A DNA stretch of 64,000 nt from Leifsonia sp. Root1293 (GTDB lineage: Bacteria; Actinomycetota; Actinomycetes; Actinomycetales; Microbacteriaceae), in the NCBI RefSeq assembly GCF_001425325.1, contig NZ_LMEH01000002.1, positions 1,026,788 to 1,090,787 on the forward strand. Reading direction: 5' to 3'. The translations under genes were made by a program, and so were the position numbers. Shown one piece after another: positions 26,032 to 36,664 of this stretch. The first letter of the stretch is position 1, and every line of letters begins with the position of its first letter. Below the pieces are notes generated by a model, which saw nothing but the letters and a program-made list of their open reading frames with translations, was not told where the DNA came from and made no database searches.

Positions 26032-26037
26032 TAGGAT
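26032..26037 (+). promoter_or_regulatory. -10 element (TAGGAT) 7 nt before hflX
   Basis: TAGGAT ends 7 nt before ATG 26045 in the 61-bp divergent gap; no ribosome site is seen, so hflX is probably leaderless. Confidence 0.4.
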
Positions 26038-26044
26038 TGATGCA

Positions 26045-27610
26045 ATGACTGAACCCGATACCACGATGCCGGACGACGACGTCGTCGCCCGCGTCCTCGC
26101 CAGCGCCGAGCAGCGCGCCGGCTACACCATCTTCGCCGGCTCCGCACAGGCACTGCAGGACGACGAGGGTCGTGCCCACCGCGTCGACTCCGACGGCGAT
26201 CAGTTCGACCGCGAAGACCGCCAGGCCCTGCGCCGCGTCGCCGGTCTCTCGACCGAGCTCGAAGACGTCACCGAGGTCGAGTACCGGCAGTTGCGCCTGG
26301 AGAACGTCGTCCTCATCGGCGTCTACCCTCAGGGGTCCCAGACCGAGGCCGAGAACTCCATCCGCGAACTCGCAGCGCTTGCCGAGACCGCGGGCGCCAC
26401 GGTGCTCGACGGCCTGCTGCAGCGGCGGCCGCATCCGGACCCCAGCACCTACCTCGGCAGCGGCAAGGCGCGTGAGCTCGCCGGCATCGTCGCCTCGCTC
26501 GGCGCCGACACGGTCATCGCCGACACCGAACTCGCGCCCAGCCAGCGCCGTGCGCTCGAGGACATCGTCAAGGTCAAGGTCATCGACCGCACCGCCGTCA
26601 TCCTCGACATCTTCAGCCAGCACGCCACCAGCCGTGAGGGCAAGGCCCAGGTCGAGCTCGCACAGCTCGAATACCTCCTCCCGCGCCTGCGCGGCTGGGG
26701 TGAGTCGATGTCCCGCCAGGCCGGTGGCCAGGTCGGTGGTGCCGGAGCCGGCATGGGCTCGCGTGGTCCCGGTGAGACCAAGATCGAACTCGATCGCCGC
26801 CGCATCCACACGCGTATGGCCAAGCTGCGCAAGTCGATCGCCGCGATGAAGCCGGCACGCGAGGCGAAGCGGGCGAACCGCAAGCGCAATACCGTGCCGT
26901 CGGTCGCCATCGCCGGGTACACGAACGCAGGCAAGTCCAGCCTCGTGAACCGCATCACCAAGGCCGGGCTCCTGGTGGAGAACGCCCTGTTCGCCACCCT
27001 CGACGCGACGGTGCGCAGGAACACCACGGAGGACGGCAGGCTCTACACGATCGCCGACACCGTCGGATTCGTGCGCAACCTCCCGCACCAGCTCGTCGAG
27101 GCGTTCCGCTCGACGCTCGAGGAGGTCGCGGATTCCGACCTCATCCTGCATGTCGTCGACGCCTCGCATCCCGATCCCGCCGGCCAGATCCAGACCGTGC
27201 GCGACGTCATCGGTGAAGTGGAGGCGCGGCACATCCCCGAGCTCGTGGTCTTCAACAAGTCCGACCTGGTGAGCGACGACGACCGCCTGGTGCTGCGTGG
27301 TCTCGAGCCGAACGCCGTCTTCGTGTCGGCACGGTCCGGTGAAGGCATCGACGAGCTCCTTCGGAAGATCGCCGAGATGCTTCCGGATCCGAGCGTCGAG
27401 GTCGAGCTGCTCATCCCGTACTCGCGGGGCGAGCTCGTCTCCAGCCTGCACGTGCGGGGGCGGGTCATCGCCACGGAGCACACCGAGCACGGAACAGCCG
27501 TGCGTGCCCTCGTGCACCCCGAGTTCGCCGCCCAGCTGGCCGAGTTCATCGTGCCGGCCGGTGCGCTGACCGTCGGCACGCTGCCTGCCGACGCACTGCC
27601 AGCCGTCTGA
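26045..27610 (+). CDS. hflX: Ribosome-associated GTPase HflX
   Basis: A 521-aa GTPase that splits stalled 70S ribosomes. An N-terminal HflX domain (LIGVYPQG, then DTVIADTELAPSQRRALED and DRTAVILDIFSQHATSREGKAQV) is followed by the helical linker and a G domain with G1 GYTNAGKSSL, G3 DTVGFVRNLPHQL and G4 NKSD; G5 is near FVSARSGEGI. About 75 extra N-terminal residues are acidic and actinobacteria-specific. In mycobacteria HflX is linked to macrolide tolerance. It is monocistronic here. Confidence 0.96.
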   Translation: MTEPDTTMPDDDVVARVLASAEQRAGYTIFAGSAQALQDDEGRAHRVDSDGDQFDREDRQALRRVAGLSTELEDVTEVEYRQLRLENVVLIGVYPQGSQTEAENSIRELAALAETAGATVLDGLLQRRPHPDPSTYLGSGKARELAGIVASLGADTVIADTELAPSQRRALEDIVKVKVIDRTAVILDIFSQHATSREGKAQVELAQLEYLLPRLRGWGESMSRQAGGQVGGAGAGMGSRGPGETKIELDRRRIHTRMAKLRKSIAAMKPAREAKRANRKRNTVPSVAIAGYTNAGKSSLVNRITKAGLLVENALFATLDATVRRNTTEDGRLYTIADTVGFVRNLPHQLVEAFRSTLEEVADSDLILHVVDASHPDPAGQIQTVRDVIGEVEARHIPELVVFNKSDLVSDDDRLVLRGLEPNAVFVSARSGEGIDELLRKIAEMLPDPSVEVELLIPYSRGELVSSLHVRGRVIATEHTEHGTAVRALVHPEFAAQLAEFIVPAGALTVGTLPADALPAV

Positions 27611-27792
27611 CGTCACCGCACGTCACACTCTTCCCAGCTGCACCAGCCGCAGCTAGGCTCGCTGCACACGTGATGCACGCCTGAGGCATGCATCCGAGGA
27701 GCGACAGCCGAGCCCGGCACCCGCCCGCGACAGATCCGATTCATCAGCGACGAGCATCCGCTCGCCGAAGACAGATCCCTTCGTGAGGCAGC

Positions 27793-28767
27793 ATGGCCAT
27801 CGAACTTCCCTCCACCGAAGACGCGGCGCGTCTGCCGGTCTCGTTCGAGCTGTATCCGCCGCGGACCGATGCCGCCGCCATCGCGCTCGGGCGAACCATC
27901 GACAGGCTCACCGAGGTCGACCCCGCGTTCATCTCCGTGACCTTCGGCGCCGGCGGATCGACGCGGGACCGTTCGCTCACAGTGCTCAGCTACATCCTCG
28001 AGAACACCCGCGTGGAGCCGATGGCCCACCTCACCTGCGTGGGGTCGTCCGCGGCGGAGGCCAATCGCCTGGTGCGGCAGTTCCTCGATGCGGGCATCAC
28101 CAGCTTCCTCGCGCTTCGCGGTGATCCGCCTCTCGACGGCACCCCGCTCTCGGTCGGCGACCTGCAGAGCGCCGCGGAACTGGTGCAGCTCATCCACCGG
28201 GTGCAGCAGGAGCGCGAGCCGTTCAGCCAGGAGGCCGTGCGCGGCACCCCGGGCGGAACCAGGCTACGGGCCCGTCCCCGCCCCGAGCGGGTCGCCGTTG
28301 CGGCCTTCCCCAACGGCCACGCCACCTCGCGCGGACCGCAGCAGGAGATCGACGCCCTGCTGGCCAAGCAGGCGTCAGGGGCCAACCTCGCCATCACCCA
28401 GCTGTTCTACCGGGCCGACGACTACCTCGCCTTCGTCGAGCGCGCCAGGGCGGGCGGCGTGACCATCGACATCCTCCCCGGGATCATGCCGGCGGCCAGC
28501 GCCCCGCGACTGCGTCGCATCGCCCAGCTCACCGAGGAGGAAGCACCAGACGACCTCCTCATCGCCCTCGAGATCGAGCCCACGGAGGAGGGGCGCAGCG
28601 AGATCGCGACCTCCTTCTTCTCGGATCTCGCGGCTGAGGTCATCGCCGAAGGCGCCCCCGGACTGCACCTGTACACCCACAACAGACACACCCCGGTACT
28701 CGACGTGCTCGAGCGCCTCGACCGTCTTCCCCGCACAGCGCGCGGACACATCAAGGAGAACGCATGA
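27793..28767 (+). CDS. metF: 5,10-methylenetetrahydrofolate reductase
   Basis: A 324-aa enzyme supplying 5-methyl-THF for methionine synthesis. The TIM barrel starts with [16 protein letters not shown], followed by [17 protein letters not shown] (the catalytic Glu of SFEfyPP is E14), the HLTCVG box, [10 protein letters not shown] and [26 protein letters not shown]. It overlaps metE by 4 nt (ATGA), so metF-metE is one operon. The 180-bp upstream region has a TAGGCT hexamer at 27654 and a hairpin in the presumed leader. The reductant is probably NADH/FAD, as in bacterial MetF. Confidence 0.95.
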   Translation: MAIELPSTEDAARLPVSFELYPPRTDAAAIALGRTIDRLTEVDPAFISVTFGAGGSTRDRSLTVLSYILENTRVEPMAHLTCVGSSAAEANRLVRQFLDAGITSFLALRGDPPLDGTPLSVGDLQSAAELVQLIHRVQQEREPFSQEAVRGTPGGTRLRARPRPERVAVAAFPNGHATSRGPQQEIDALLAKQASGANLAITQLFYRADDYLAFVERARAGGVTIDILPGIMPAASAPRLRRIAQLTEEEAPDDLLIALEIEPTEEGRSEIATSFFSDLAAEVIAEGAPGLHLYTHNRHTPVLDVLERLDRLPRTARGHIKENA

Positions 28768-31100
28768 CGACGCCAGCCTTCCCGACAGGCACCATCCTCG
28801 GCTACCCGCGCATCGGCCGCCGTCGTGAGCTCAAGAAGGCAGTCGAGGCCTTCTGGGCCGGCCGGATCGATGCCGCAGAACTCGAGAGCAATGCCGCCGA
28901 CCTGCGCGCCGCAACCCGTGATCGCCTCGCGCACCTGGGCCTCGGTCGCACCGATTCCGCCATACCCGAGTCGTTCTCGTTCTACGACCAGGTTCTGGAT
29001 GCCGCCGTGACCGTCGGCGCCATCCCTCCACGCTTCTCGGAGCTCGTCGATGCCGACGGTGCCGTCGATCTCGCCGGCTACTTCACCCTCGCCCGAGGCG
29101 CCGGAGACCGTGCCCCCCTCGAGATGACGAAGTGGTTCGACACCAACTACCACTACCTCGTACCGGAGATCTCGCCCGAGACCACCTTCTCGCTCGCGAG
29201 CGATCGCATCGTGCGCGAGTTCGTCGAGGCGCGCGAGGCCGGCTACATCACCCGACCCGTGCTCGTCGGCCCCGTCACGTTCCTCCTGCTGTCGAAGGCG
29301 GCACCGGAGGCCCCGGCCGGATTCGAGCCGATCAGCCGCCTGGCCGACCTGCTCCCCGTGTACGCGGAGCTCCTGCATCGACTGTCGGACGCAGGAGCGC
29401 AGTGGGTGCAGCTCGACGAGCCCGGACTCGTCAACGAGTCCATTCCCGTCGCACGGCCGGTGCAGCTCGACGCTCTCGCCCGCGCCTACAGCTTCCTCGG
29501 CGAACTCGCCACGCGCCCGGCACTCTTCATCGCCGCACCGTACGGCAGCCTCGGTGAGGCACTCGATGTGCTGGCCGCATCCGCCGTCGAGGCGATCGGG
29601 CTCGACCTCGTGCGCGGCGAGCTTCCAGCCGGGCTGACGGATGCCACCCGGGCGGCACTCGCTCACAAGACCGTCGTGGCCGGGGTCGTCGACGGACACA
29701 ACATCTGGCGTGGCGATCTCGCCGCAGCCTTCGACGCAGCGGTTGCGGCCCTCGAGCTGTCGCCGTCCGTCGCGGTGTCGACCTCGACCTCGCTGCAGCA
29801 CGTTCCCCACGACGTCGACGACGAGACGAAGCTCGGCCACCTGAGCGGGTGGCTCGCCTTCGCCGACCAGAAGGTCGGGCAGGTCGCCACCCTGGCGACC
29901 GGGCTGATCGACGGCCGCTCCGCCATCGCGGATGCGCTGGATGCCGCATCCGTCGCCCTCGCGCAGCGACTGTCGGCGCCCGGAGTGCGCGACGGAGCCG
30001 TTCGGGCCCGCGCCGCTGCACTCTCGGACGGCGACTTCGCCCGCGACGAGTACGCGGTCAGGGTCGCCGCGCAGCAGCAGGCGCTCGACCTGCCGCCGCT
30101 GCCGACGACGACCATCGGCTCGTTCCCGCAGACCGGCGAGATCCGTCGCGCCAGAGCCGCACTCGGGCGCGGCGAGCTCAGTCAGGCCGACTACGTGACC
30201 GGGATGCGCGCCGAGATCGCCCGCGTCGTTGCCCTGCAGGAGGAGATCGGACTCGACGTGCTCGTGCACGGAGAGCCGGAACGCAACGACATGGTGCAGT
30301 ACTTCGCCGAGAACCTCGACGGCTTCGACGTCACCGAGAACGGCTGGGTGCAGTCCTACGGATCACGCTGCACGCGCCCGTCCATCCTCTGGGGAGACGT
30401 CTCCCGCCCGAAGCCCATCACCGTGGAGTGGTCGGCGTACACCCAGTCGCTCACCTCGAAGCCTGTGAAGGGCATGCTCACCGGCCCCGTCACGATCCTC
30501 GCGTGGTCGTTCGTGCGGGACGACCAGCCGCTGGGCGACACCGCCCGTCAGGTCGCCCTCGCCCTGCGCGACGAGATCGCCGACCTCGAGGCCGCCGGCA
30601 TCGGCATCGTGCAGGTCGACGAGCCGGCCCTGCGCGAACTGCTGCCCCTGGAGCGCGATCGCCAGGCCGACTACCTCGACTGGTCGGTCGGGTCGTTCAG
30701 GCTCGCCACCGCAGGAGTCGCGGCGGCCACGCAGATCCACACCCATCTCTGCTATTCGGAGTTCGGCACCATCATCGACGCCATCCTGGGACTCGATGCC
30801 GACGTCACCAGCATCGAGGCGGCGCGCAGCCGCATGGAGGTCGTCGTCGACCTGGAGGCGAGCGGCTTCGACCATGGCATCGGCCCCGGTGTCTACGACA
30901 TCCACTCTCCTCGGGTGCCGAGCGTCGCCGAGGTGACCGAGCTCATCGAACGCGCCCTCGATGGCATCCCGGAACGTCAGCTCTGGATTAATCCGGACTG
31001 CGGGCTCAAGACGCGTGGCTACGACGAGACCGTGGCGTCGCTGCGCAACATGCTCGAGGCAACCCGTGGTGTTCGGGCGTCGGTGGCCAGCTCGGTCTAG
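28764..31100 (+). CDS. metE: Cobalamin-independent methionine synthase
   Basis: A 778-aa enzyme transferring the methyl group of 5-methyltetrahydropteroyltriglutamate to homocysteine. It has the two-barrel structure: an N-terminal folate half beginning [19 protein letters not shown], and a C-terminal half starting at [13 protein letters not shown]. Zinc ligands are visible in [10 protein letters not shown] (His, Cys), [11 protein letters not shown] (Glu region) and [11 protein letters not shown] (Cys). The length is standard. It ends the metF-metE operon with a strong hairpin terminator. Confidence 0.97.
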   Translation: MTTPAFPTGTILGYPRIGRRRELKKAVEAFWAGRIDAAELESNAADLRAATRDRLAHLGLGRTDSAIPESFSFYDQVLDAAVTVGAIPPRFSELVDADGAVDLAGYFTLARGAGDRAPLEMTKWFDTNYHYLVPEISPETTFSLASDRIVREFVEAREAGYITRPVLVGPVTFLLLSKAAPEAPAGFEPISRLADLLPVYAELLHRLSDAGAQWVQLDEPGLVNESIPVARPVQLDALARAYSFLGELATRPALFIAAPYGSLGEALDVLAASAVEAIGLDLVRGELPAGLTDATRAALAHKTVVAGVVDGHNIWRGDLAAAFDAAVAALELSPSVAVSTSTSLQHVPHDVDDETKLGHLSGWLAFADQKVGQVATLATGLIDGRSAIADALDAASVALAQRLSAPGVRDGAVRARAAALSDGDFARDEYAVRVAAQQQALDLPPLPTTTIGSFPQTGEIRRARAALGRGELSQADYVTGMRAEIARVVALQEEIGLDVLVHGEPERNDMVQYFAENLDGFDVTENGWVQSYGSRCTRPSILWGDVSRPKPITVEWSAYTQSLTSKPVKGMLTGPVTILAWSFVRDDQPLGDTARQVALALRDEIADLEAAGIGIVQVDEPALRELLPLERDRQADYLDWSVGSFRLATAGVAAATQIHTHLCYSEFGTIIDAILGLDADVTSIEAARSRMEVVVDLEASGFDHGIGPGVYDIHSPRVPSVAEVTELIERALDGIPERQLWINPDCGLKTRGYDETVASLRNMLEATRGVRASVASSV

Positions 31101-31112
31101 CGAACCCATGCG

Positions 31113-31144
31113 ACAGGCCCATCTCCCTCGGGAGGTGGGCCTGT
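31113..31144 (+). terminator. Terminator of metF-metE
   Basis: A 15-bp stem (ACAGGCCCATCTCCC / GGGAGGTGGGCCTGT, one G-T pair) with a tight loop starts 13 nt after the metE stop codon. lexA converges from the other side, ending at 31218. Confidence 0.85.
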
Positions 31145-31217
31145 TCACTGCACCGCTCGCTGAGCTCCGGACGCGCTCCGCGAGCGAAGCGCCGTCCACC
31201 ACTCGCCGAATGGTGCC

Positions 31218-31940
31218 CTACACCGAGCGCAGAACGGCGACGACCTTGCCGAGGACCTCGGCGTAGTCGCCGACGATCGGCTCGTAGGCCGAGTTCCGTG
31301 GCAGCAGCCAGGTGTGACCGTCGCGCTGGCGGAACACCTTGACGGTCGCCTCGCTGTCGAGCATGGCGGCGACGATCTCGCCGTTCTCGGCGGTGTTCTG
31401 CTGGCGAACGACCACCCAGTCGCCGTCGCAGATGGCGGCCTCGATCATGGAGTCGCCGACGACCTTCAGGATGAACAGTTCACCCTTGCCCACGAGTTGG
31501 CGGGGGAGCGGGAACACCTCTTCGATCTGCTGCTCGGCCGTGATCGGGATTCCGGCGGCGATCCGTCCGACCATGGGCACCATGGCGGCGTCGCCCATGG
31601 GAGCGGGGGAGGAGTAGCCGTCGTCCGGGGCGGGGCTCGACTCGGTCGACGGCACCTCGATGAGCACTTCGAGCGCCCGCGGGCGGTTCGGGTCACGGCG
31701 GAGGTAGCCGCTGAGCTCGAGCTGGTTGAGCTGGTGCGTCACGCTCGACAGCGAGGAGAGGCCGACGGCGTCGCCGATCTCGCGCATGCTCGGCGGATAG
31801 CCTCGCTGGCTCACCGATCGCTGGATGACCTCGAGGATCGAGAGCTGCTTGGCGCTGAGACTCTTGCGCCGGCGGGTTCCACCGCGCTCCGATGCCCCGC
31901 GGTCCTTCGACGACTCGGTGTCGTTGGCCACTGCGCTCAC
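31218..31940 (-). CDS. lexA: SOS repressor LexA
   Basis: A 240-aa repressor. The N-terminal winged helix ([36 protein letters not shown]) binds SOS boxes. The C-terminal S24 domain has the self-cleavage site Ala129-Gly130 (GRIAAGIPI), nucleophile S164 (GDSMIEAA) and general base K201 (ATVKVF). GTG 31940 is chosen since it is preceded by AGAGAAGAAG and gives a normal N-terminal arm. The frame is open further upstream, but it would then include both operators. Two LexA boxes upstream indicate autoregulation. Confidence 0.96.
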   Translation of the reverse strand: MSAVANDTESSKDRGASERGGTRRRKSLSAKQLSILEVIQRSVSQRGYPPSMREIGDAVGLSSLSSVTHQLNQLELSGYLRRDPNRPRALEVLIEVPSTESSPAPDDGYSSPAPMGDAAMVPMVGRIAAGIPITAEQQIEEVFPLPRQLVGKGELFILKVVGDSMIEAAICDGDWVVVRQQNTAENGEIVAAMLDSEATVKVFRQRDGHTWLLPRNSAYEPIVGDYAEVLGKVVAVLRSV

Positions 31941-32043
31941 CTTCTTCTCTTCACGGATCCCGAACCTCCAGCCGACGAGTGTCGGTGGGTGCTGATTGCC
32001 TTGCAACCAGCCATTCGAACTGTATCCGGGTGGATCGCGTACG

Positions 32044-32059
32044 ACAAACATCTGTTCGA
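32044..32059. promoter_or_regulatory. LexA box 1 (lexA-proximal)
   Basis: ACAAACATCTGTTCGA matches the actinobacterial/Gram-positive SOS box (TCGAACATATGTTCGA) at 13 of 16 positions. It lies 104 bp upstream of the lexA start and 138 bp upstream of the LysM gene start. Confidence 0.7.
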
Positions 32060-32117
32060 GTGTGTCGGGAAAGAATTTCTCTCCACATACGAAGACAGGG
32101 CTTGAGTATTCGAAGAC

Positions 32118-32133
32118 TCGAAGATATATTCGG
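32118..32133. promoter_or_regulatory. LexA box 2 (LysM-gene-proximal)
   Basis: TCGAAGATATATTCGG matches the SOS box at 13 of 16 positions, with the outer TCGAA/TTCGG half-sites nearly symmetrical. It lies 64 bp upstream of the LysM gene, where it could block that promoter. Confidence 0.65.
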
Positions 32134-32197
32134 AACACAGCTTCGCATATGGCCCTCCCGGCCGAGGGCCAGATGCGAAAACCATCTGGAGGACTCC

Positions 32198-32554
32198 ATG
32201 AGCACGTACGCCTACACCACCGCCGCTCCTGCCGCGATGCCTGTCGTTCGCACCCGCTTGCACCTCACCCGCCGCGGCCGCGCCGTTCTCACCACCCTCG
32301 CGGCGCTGCCGATCGTCATCGGCGCCTTCGTGTTCGCTCTCAACGGCGGCATCGCATCCGCCGGCGGAGAACAGGCGGGCCAGACCTTCGCCTACGTCAC
32401 CGTCGAGTCGGGCCAGTCGCTCTGGCAGCTCGCTGAGACACTGGCACCCACGGCCGATCCTCGCGACGTCATCGCCGACATCGTCAGTCTCAACCAGCTC
32501 GACGGTACCGACATCCAGCCCGGCCAGCGTCTCGCCGTCCCCGCTCAGTACTGA
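32198..32554 (+). CDS. LysM-domain membrane protein, probable SOS cell-division inhibitor (Rv2719c/YneA/DivS-like)
   Basis: A 118-aa protein with an N-terminal cytoplasmic stretch (1-29), one membrane helix (30-50) and an external LysM domain (about 66-115, ending [20 protein letters not shown]) that binds peptidoglycan. The start ATG has a TGGAGGA ribosome site. Small LysM or membrane proteins divergent from lexA are SOS-induced division suppressors in Bacillus (YneA), Mycobacterium (Rv2719c) and Corynebacterium (DivS). The same position, topology and adjacent LexA boxes argue for the same role here; this is inference, not shown by sequence identity. Confidence 0.82.
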   Translation: MSTYAYTTAAPAAMPVVRTRLHLTRRGRAVLTTLAALPIVIGAFVFALNGGIASAGGEQAGQTFAYVTVESGQSLWQLAETLAPTADPRDVIADIVSLNQLDGTDIQPGQRLAVPAQY

Positions 32555-32591
32555 GTCGACCCGCCCTGCGTAACAGGAGGGCGCCCGCCGG

Positions 32592-32597
32592 TACGAT
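32592..32597 (+). promoter_or_regulatory. -10 element (TACGAT) 7 nt before hisC
   Basis: TACGAT followed by TGTTGGA and the GTG of hisC. The TTGGA could act as a weak ribosome site, but the spacing points to a leaderless mRNA for the his operon. Confidence 0.45.
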
Positions 32598-32604
32598 TGT
32601 TGGA

Positions 32605-33696
32605 GTGACGACTCTCGACGAGCTTCCCCTCCGCGACGACCTGAGGGGGCGCACTCCTTACGGCGCTCCGCAGAAGGTCGTGCCGGTCGCCCTCAACGTC
32701 AACGAGAACACGCATCCCATCCCCGACGCCGTGGCCACCGACATCCTGGCGGCCATCAGCGAGGTGATCCCGGGCGTCAACCGCTACCCCGACCGCGAGT
32801 TCAGCGCTCTTCGCGACGCTCTGGCCGGCTACCTCGGTCACGGACTGACCCGCGACGAGATCTGGGCCGCCAACGGATCCAACGAGGTCCTGCAGCACGT
32901 GCTGCAGGCATTCGGCGGGCCGGGCCGCACCCTGCTCGGCTTCGTCCCGACCTATTCGATGTACCCGTTGCTCGCATCCGGCACCGGCACGGGCTGGATC
33001 GGCGCGCGTCGCGACGCCGAGTTCGAGCTCTCGCCCGACACCGCCGCCGCTGCCGTTCGCGAGAGCGCGCCCGACATCGTGTTCCTGTGCTCGCCCAACA
33101 ACCCGACCGGCACTCCGCTCTCACTGGAGACCATCGCGGCGGTCTACGACGCGACAGACGGCATCGTGCTCGTCGACGAGGCCTACGCCGAATTCGCGCA
33201 CGACGGAGAGGACAGCGCCCTCACGCTGCTCGAGGGGCGGCCGCGCCTGCTCGTCTCGCGCACCATGAGCAAGGCCTTCGCCTACGCGGGAGTTCGCCTG
33301 GGCTACCTCGCGGCCGATCCTGCCGTGATCGATGCACTCCGCCTGGTGCGGTTGCCCTATCACCTGTCCGCGCTGACTCAGGCGGCGGCGGCGGCCGCAG
33401 TGGCCCACGCGCCGGAGCTGCTGGCCATGGTCGCCGACATCCGGGTGCAGCGCGACCGGATCGTCGCCAGACTCGGCGAGCTCGGCTTCCAGGCCTTCCG
33501 CAGTTCGAGCAACTTCGTGCTCTTCGGCGGCGTCGACGACCCGAATGCCGTGTTCGAGGCGCTCCTGGCGCGTGGCATCCTGGTGCGTGATGTCGGCATC
33601 CCGAACACGCTGCGCGTGAGCGCCGGCACCGAGGCCGAGACCTCCGCCTTCCTCGAAGCCATCGCCGACCACGCGCCGAATAGGATTCCAGCATGA
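32605..33696 (+). CDS. hisC: Histidinol-phosphate aminotransferase
   Basis: A 363-aa fold-type I PLP enzyme converting imidazole-acetol phosphate to histidinol phosphate. [11 protein letters not shown] near the N terminus, [29 protein letters not shown] and the Schiff-base lysine K223 in [17 protein letters not shown] are typical of HisC. It is the first gene of hisC-hisB-hisH-priA, overlapping hisB by 4 nt. hisD, which often precedes hisC in actinobacteria, is absent here. Confidence 0.96.
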   Translation: MTTLDELPLRDDLRGRTPYGAPQKVVPVALNVNENTHPIPDAVATDILAAISEVIPGVNRYPDREFSALRDALAGYLGHGLTRDEIWAANGSNEVLQHVLQAFGGPGRTLLGFVPTYSMYPLLASGTGTGWIGARRDAEFELSPDTAAAAVRESAPDIVFLCSPNNPTGTPLSLETIAAVYDATDGIVLVDEAYAEFAHDGEDSALTLLEGRPRLLVSRTMSKAFAYAGVRLGYLAADPAVIDALRLVRLPYHLSALTQAAAAAAVAHAPELLAMVADIRVQRDRIVARLGELGFQAFRSSSNFVLFGGVDDPNAVFEALLARGILVRDVGIPNTLRVSAGTEAETSAFLEAIADHAPNRIPA

Positions 33697-34313
33697 GCGA
33701 GACCACCCAACGCACCCCACGCACGGCGCGCTCGCTGCGCTCCACGAGCGAATCGAGCATCGACCTCTCGGTCAACCTCGACGGAACGGGTACGAGCGAC
33801 ATCGAGACCACGGTCCCGTTCTTCAATCACATGCTCACAGCCTTCGCGAAGCACTCGCTCACCGACATCACCGTGCGCGCCAGCGGAGATACCGACATCG
33901 ACGTGCACCACACGGTCGAGGACACGGGCATCGTGCTCGGCCAGGCCATTCGCGAGGCTCTCGGCGACAAGCGCGGCATCGCCCGCTACGGCGATGCCCT
34001 CGTGCCTCTCGACGAGTCGCTCGCGCAGGCCGTCGTCGACATCTCGGGTCGCCCCTACCTGGTGCACGTCGGCGAGCCGGCAGGTTTCGAGTTCCACCTC
34101 ATCGGCGGCCACTTCACCGGGTCGATGGTGCGGCACTTCTTCGAGGCGATCACCTTCGCAGCGGGACTCACCGTCCACCTCGAACTGGTCCGCGGCCGCG
34201 ACCCGCACCACATCGCCGAGGCCGAGTTCAAGGCCTTCGCGCGCGCCTTCCGTCAGGCCAAGGCCCTCGATGCCGGCGTCGTCGGCATCCCGTCCACCAA
34301 GGGAGCACTGTGA
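33693..34313 (+). CDS. hisB: Imidazoleglycerol-phosphate dehydratase
   Basis: A 206-aa monofunctional HisB dehydratase. The manganese-binding histidine motifs are visible: [45 protein letters not shown] and [17 protein letters not shown]. It catalyses the sixth step of histidine synthesis. The ATG overlaps hisC and the stop overlaps hisH. Confidence 0.97.
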   Translation: MSETTQRTPRTARSLRSTSESSIDLSVNLDGTGTSDIETTVPFFNHMLTAFAKHSLTDITVRASGDTDIDVHHTVEDTGIVLGQAIREALGDKRGIARYGDALVPLDESLAQAVVDISGRPYLVHVGEPAGFEFHLIGGHFTGSMVRHFFEAITFAAGLTVHLELVRGRDPHHIAEAEFKAFARAFRQAKALDAGVVGIPSTKGAL

Positions 34314-34942
34314 CGAAGGTCGTCGTCCTCGACTACGGCTCGGGCAACGTGCACTCGGCGGCGAAGGCCGTCGAACTCGCCGGTGCCGAAGTCCAGATCA
34401 CCCACGACCGCCGTGCCGTGATGGATGCCGACGGGCTGCTCGTTCCCGGTGTCGGGGCGTACTCGGCTGTCATGGACGCCCTGAAGGCCGTGCGCGGTGA
34501 CGAGCTCATCGACCGCAGGCTCGCCGGAGGCCGCAAGGTCCTCGGCATCTGCGTCGGCATGCAGGTGCTGTTCGAGCGCGGCATCGAGCGCGGCGTCGAC
34601 GCCGAGGGGCTGGGGGAGTGGCCGGGCGTCGTGACCCAGCTCGATGCCCCGGTGCTGCCGCACATGGGCTGGAACACCGTCGATGCCGCCGAGGGCTCGG
34701 TGCTCTTCGACGGCATCGCGGACGAGAGGTTCTACTTCGTGCACTCCTACGCCGCGCAGGCGTGGACCCTCGACGTCATCCCGCCGTTTCCGCAGCCGAG
34801 CCTCACCTGGGCGGAGCACGGCGGTCGCTTCCTGGCGGCAGTCGAGAACGGGCCGTTGGCAGCCACCCAGTTCCACCCCGAGAAGTCGGGTGAGGCCGGC
34901 ATCCGGCTGCTCGGCAACTGGATCGGGTCGCTGCGCGACTGA
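34310..34942 (+). CDS. hisH: Imidazole glycerol phosphate synthase, glutaminase subunit
   Basis: A 210-aa class I glutamine amidotransferase that feeds ammonia to HisF. The nucleophile Cys is in [13 protein letters not shown], and the His-Glu pair is in [12 protein letters not shown]; the N terminus [13 protein letters not shown] is typical. GTG 34310 overlaps the hisB stop. Its partner hisF is not in this window. Confidence 0.96.
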   Translation: MTKVVVLDYGSGNVHSAAKAVELAGAEVQITHDRRAVMDADGLLVPGVGAYSAVMDALKAVRGDELIDRRLAGGRKVLGICVGMQVLFERGIERGVDAEGLGEWPGVVTQLDAPVLPHMGWNTVDAAEGSVLFDGIADERFYFVHSYAAQAWTLDVIPPFPQPSLTWAEHGGRFLAAVENGPLAATQFHPEKSGEAGIRLLGNWIGSLRD

Positions 34943-35020
34943 TCCTCCCAGAGCCGATCCCCACGCCCACCCGGGCGTACCATCAACGCGCGGCCGTCGC
35001 CGCGAAGAACCGAGGATGAC

Positions 35021-35767
35021 ATGAGCGACTTCCACACCATGCCCGACCTGGTACTGCTTCCCGCCGTCGACGTGGCCGATGGCAAGGCGGTGCGGCTGAC
35101 GCAGGGCGAGGCCGGCACCGAGACCAACTACGGCGACCCGGTGCAGGCCGCCGAGGACTGGGTGTCGCAGGGTGCCGAGTGGATCCACCTCGTCGATCTC
35201 GATGCGGCATTCGGTCGAGGCGACAACCTCGACGTGCTGCGCCGCGTGATGCGGCAGATGCACGGCATCAACGTCGAACTCTCCGGCGGCATCCGCGACG
35301 ACCGCTCGCTGGAGGCTGCCCTCGACAGCGGCGCCAAGCGCATCAATCTCGGAACGGCAGCCCTCGAGAACCCGGAGTGGGCGGCGAACGTGATCGCGAA
35401 GTACGGCGAAGCGATCGCCGTCGGCCTCGATGTGCGTGGCACCACGCTCGCGGCCCGTGGCTGGACCCGCGAGGGCGGTGACCTGTGGGAGGTTCTGGAG
35501 CGCCTCGAGGAGGCAGGATGCGCCCGGTACGTGGTGACCGACGTCACCAAGGACGGCACTCTCCAGGGGCCGAACATCGAGCTGCTCAAGCTCGTGATGG
35601 AGAAGACCGATCGTCCCGTCGTCGCCTCCGGCGGCATCTCCAGCCTCGACGACATCGCGGCCCTGCGTGCCCTGGTGCCGCTCGGCCTCGAGGGAGCCAT
35701 CGTCGGCAAGGCCCTGTACGCGGGAGCCTTCACCCTCGCCGAGGCGCTGGATGTCGCAGCCGACTGA
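35021..35767 (+). CDS. priA: Phosphoribosyl isomerase A (HisA/TrpF bifunctional)
   Basis: A 248-aa TIM-barrel isomerase. [21 protein letters not shown] with the catalytic Asp, [15 protein letters not shown], and [12 protein letters not shown] with the second catalytic Asp are present. Actinobacteria without a separate trpF use this protein (PriA) in both histidine and tryptophan synthesis, so bifunctionality is expected but not proven here. A GAGGATGAC ribosome site precedes the ATG; the 78-bp gap after hisH suggests some independent control. Confidence 0.93.
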   Translation: MSDFHTMPDLVLLPAVDVADGKAVRLTQGEAGTETNYGDPVQAAEDWVSQGAEWIHLVDLDAAFGRGDNLDVLRRVMRQMHGINVELSGGIRDDRSLEAALDSGAKRINLGTAALENPEWAANVIAKYGEAIAVGLDVRGTTLAARGWTREGGDLWEVLERLEEAGCARYVVTDVTKDGTLQGPNIELLKLVMEKTDRPVVASGGISSLDDIAALRALVPLGLEGAIVGKALYAGAFTLAEALDVAAD

Positions 35768-36575
35768 CCCTCCCGCGGAGCGGCATCCGTCGGTCCCAGA
35801 AGCAGCGCCGTCTCTCCCCGCCCATCTGGCGGACTCGGCCGGCCAACCGTGGGCCGGGCGATCGTTCGAGCCGAACACGAGTGCGGCCGACGACGGTACT
35901 GCACCTCCGCGCCTGATCGAGGCGCTGCGACGATTCCAGGCACGTGAACTCGGGCAGGCCGACGTGGTCGACGCGGTACGCGACTCCCGCCTGCTCATCC
36001 CTCTCGTCGCACAGTTGGGCGAGTCGGGGCTGAACGAGCACGGCCACACGGTCGACAAGAGCCAGGAGCTGGCCATCGTCACCGTGGCCGGGCCCGACGG
36101 CAGGAACGTCCTTCCCGTCTTCAGCTCCGTGGCCGCCATGGCCGCGTGGAACCCCACAGCGCGGCCGGTTCCAGCCGACGGCGTCAGGGTCGCCCTCGCC
36201 GCGGCCAGTGAGGACACCGAGCTCGTCGTTCTGGATCCGACGTCGGAGACCGAGTTCGCCATCCGTCGCCCGGCGCTCTGGGCCGTCGCGCAGGGTCAGC
36301 CGTGGGCGCCGAGCTTCGAGTCCGACCTCGTCGCCGCAGCGTTCGGGCGTTCCATCGAGACCGAACTCGCGGTGCTCGGTGTCAGGCTGATGTCGGGCGA
36401 CCCGCAGTCCCGCCTTGTCGGTCCGGAACTCGTCGTCGAGCTCGAACTCGTCGACGGCCTCGACCGAGGCGAACTCGACACGATCCTCGGCAGGCTCGCG
36501 CGCCGCTGGGCAGCGGACGACAGCATCGCGACCGCCGTCGACTCGCTCACGGTGCGGCTGGTCGCCTCCCGCTGA
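35751..36575 (+). CDS. SseB-domain protein
   Basis: A 274-aa cytoplasmic protein. Two SseB-like segments can be seen: [15 protein letters not shown] followed by [28 protein letters not shown] (about 80-150), and a C-terminal half with [18 protein letters not shown]. The first 50 residues are Pro-rich and low in complexity. The ATG lies within the last 17 nt of priA, next to a GAGG, so it is translationally coupled. SseB-like genes follow priA in many actinobacteria; the function is unknown. Confidence 0.85.
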   Translation: MSQPTDPPAERHPSVPEAAPSLPAHLADSAGQPWAGRSFEPNTSAADDGTAPPRLIEALRRFQARELGQADVVDAVRDSRLLIPLVAQLGESGLNEHGHTVDKSQELAIVTVAGPDGRNVLPVFSSVAAMAAWNPTARPVPADGVRVALAAASEDTELVVLDPTSETEFAIRRPALWAVAQGQPWAPSFESDLVAAAFGRSIETELAVLGVRLMSGDPQSRLVGPELVVELELVDGLDRGELDTILGRLARRWAADDSIATAVDSLTVRLVASR

Positions 36576-36664
36576 ACCGGTTTCGCAGCCGCGAGACCAT
36601 ATCGTGCGCGCTCCGCGATGGCGAGGGCACCCCATGTGTCGGCGGGTGCGGGCAGGATAGAAGC

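Noticed and set aside
27694..27703. CCGAGGAGCG before metF, resembling the core of the SAH riboswitch
   Set aside because: The rest of the consensus (UGC after the core, CAGGCUCGG partner and closing pseudoknot) is absent.
27688..27786. 32-codon frame before metF as a leader peptide
   Set aside because: No methionine codons beyond the start, no ribosome site, and Arg-rich composition like other noncoding frames.
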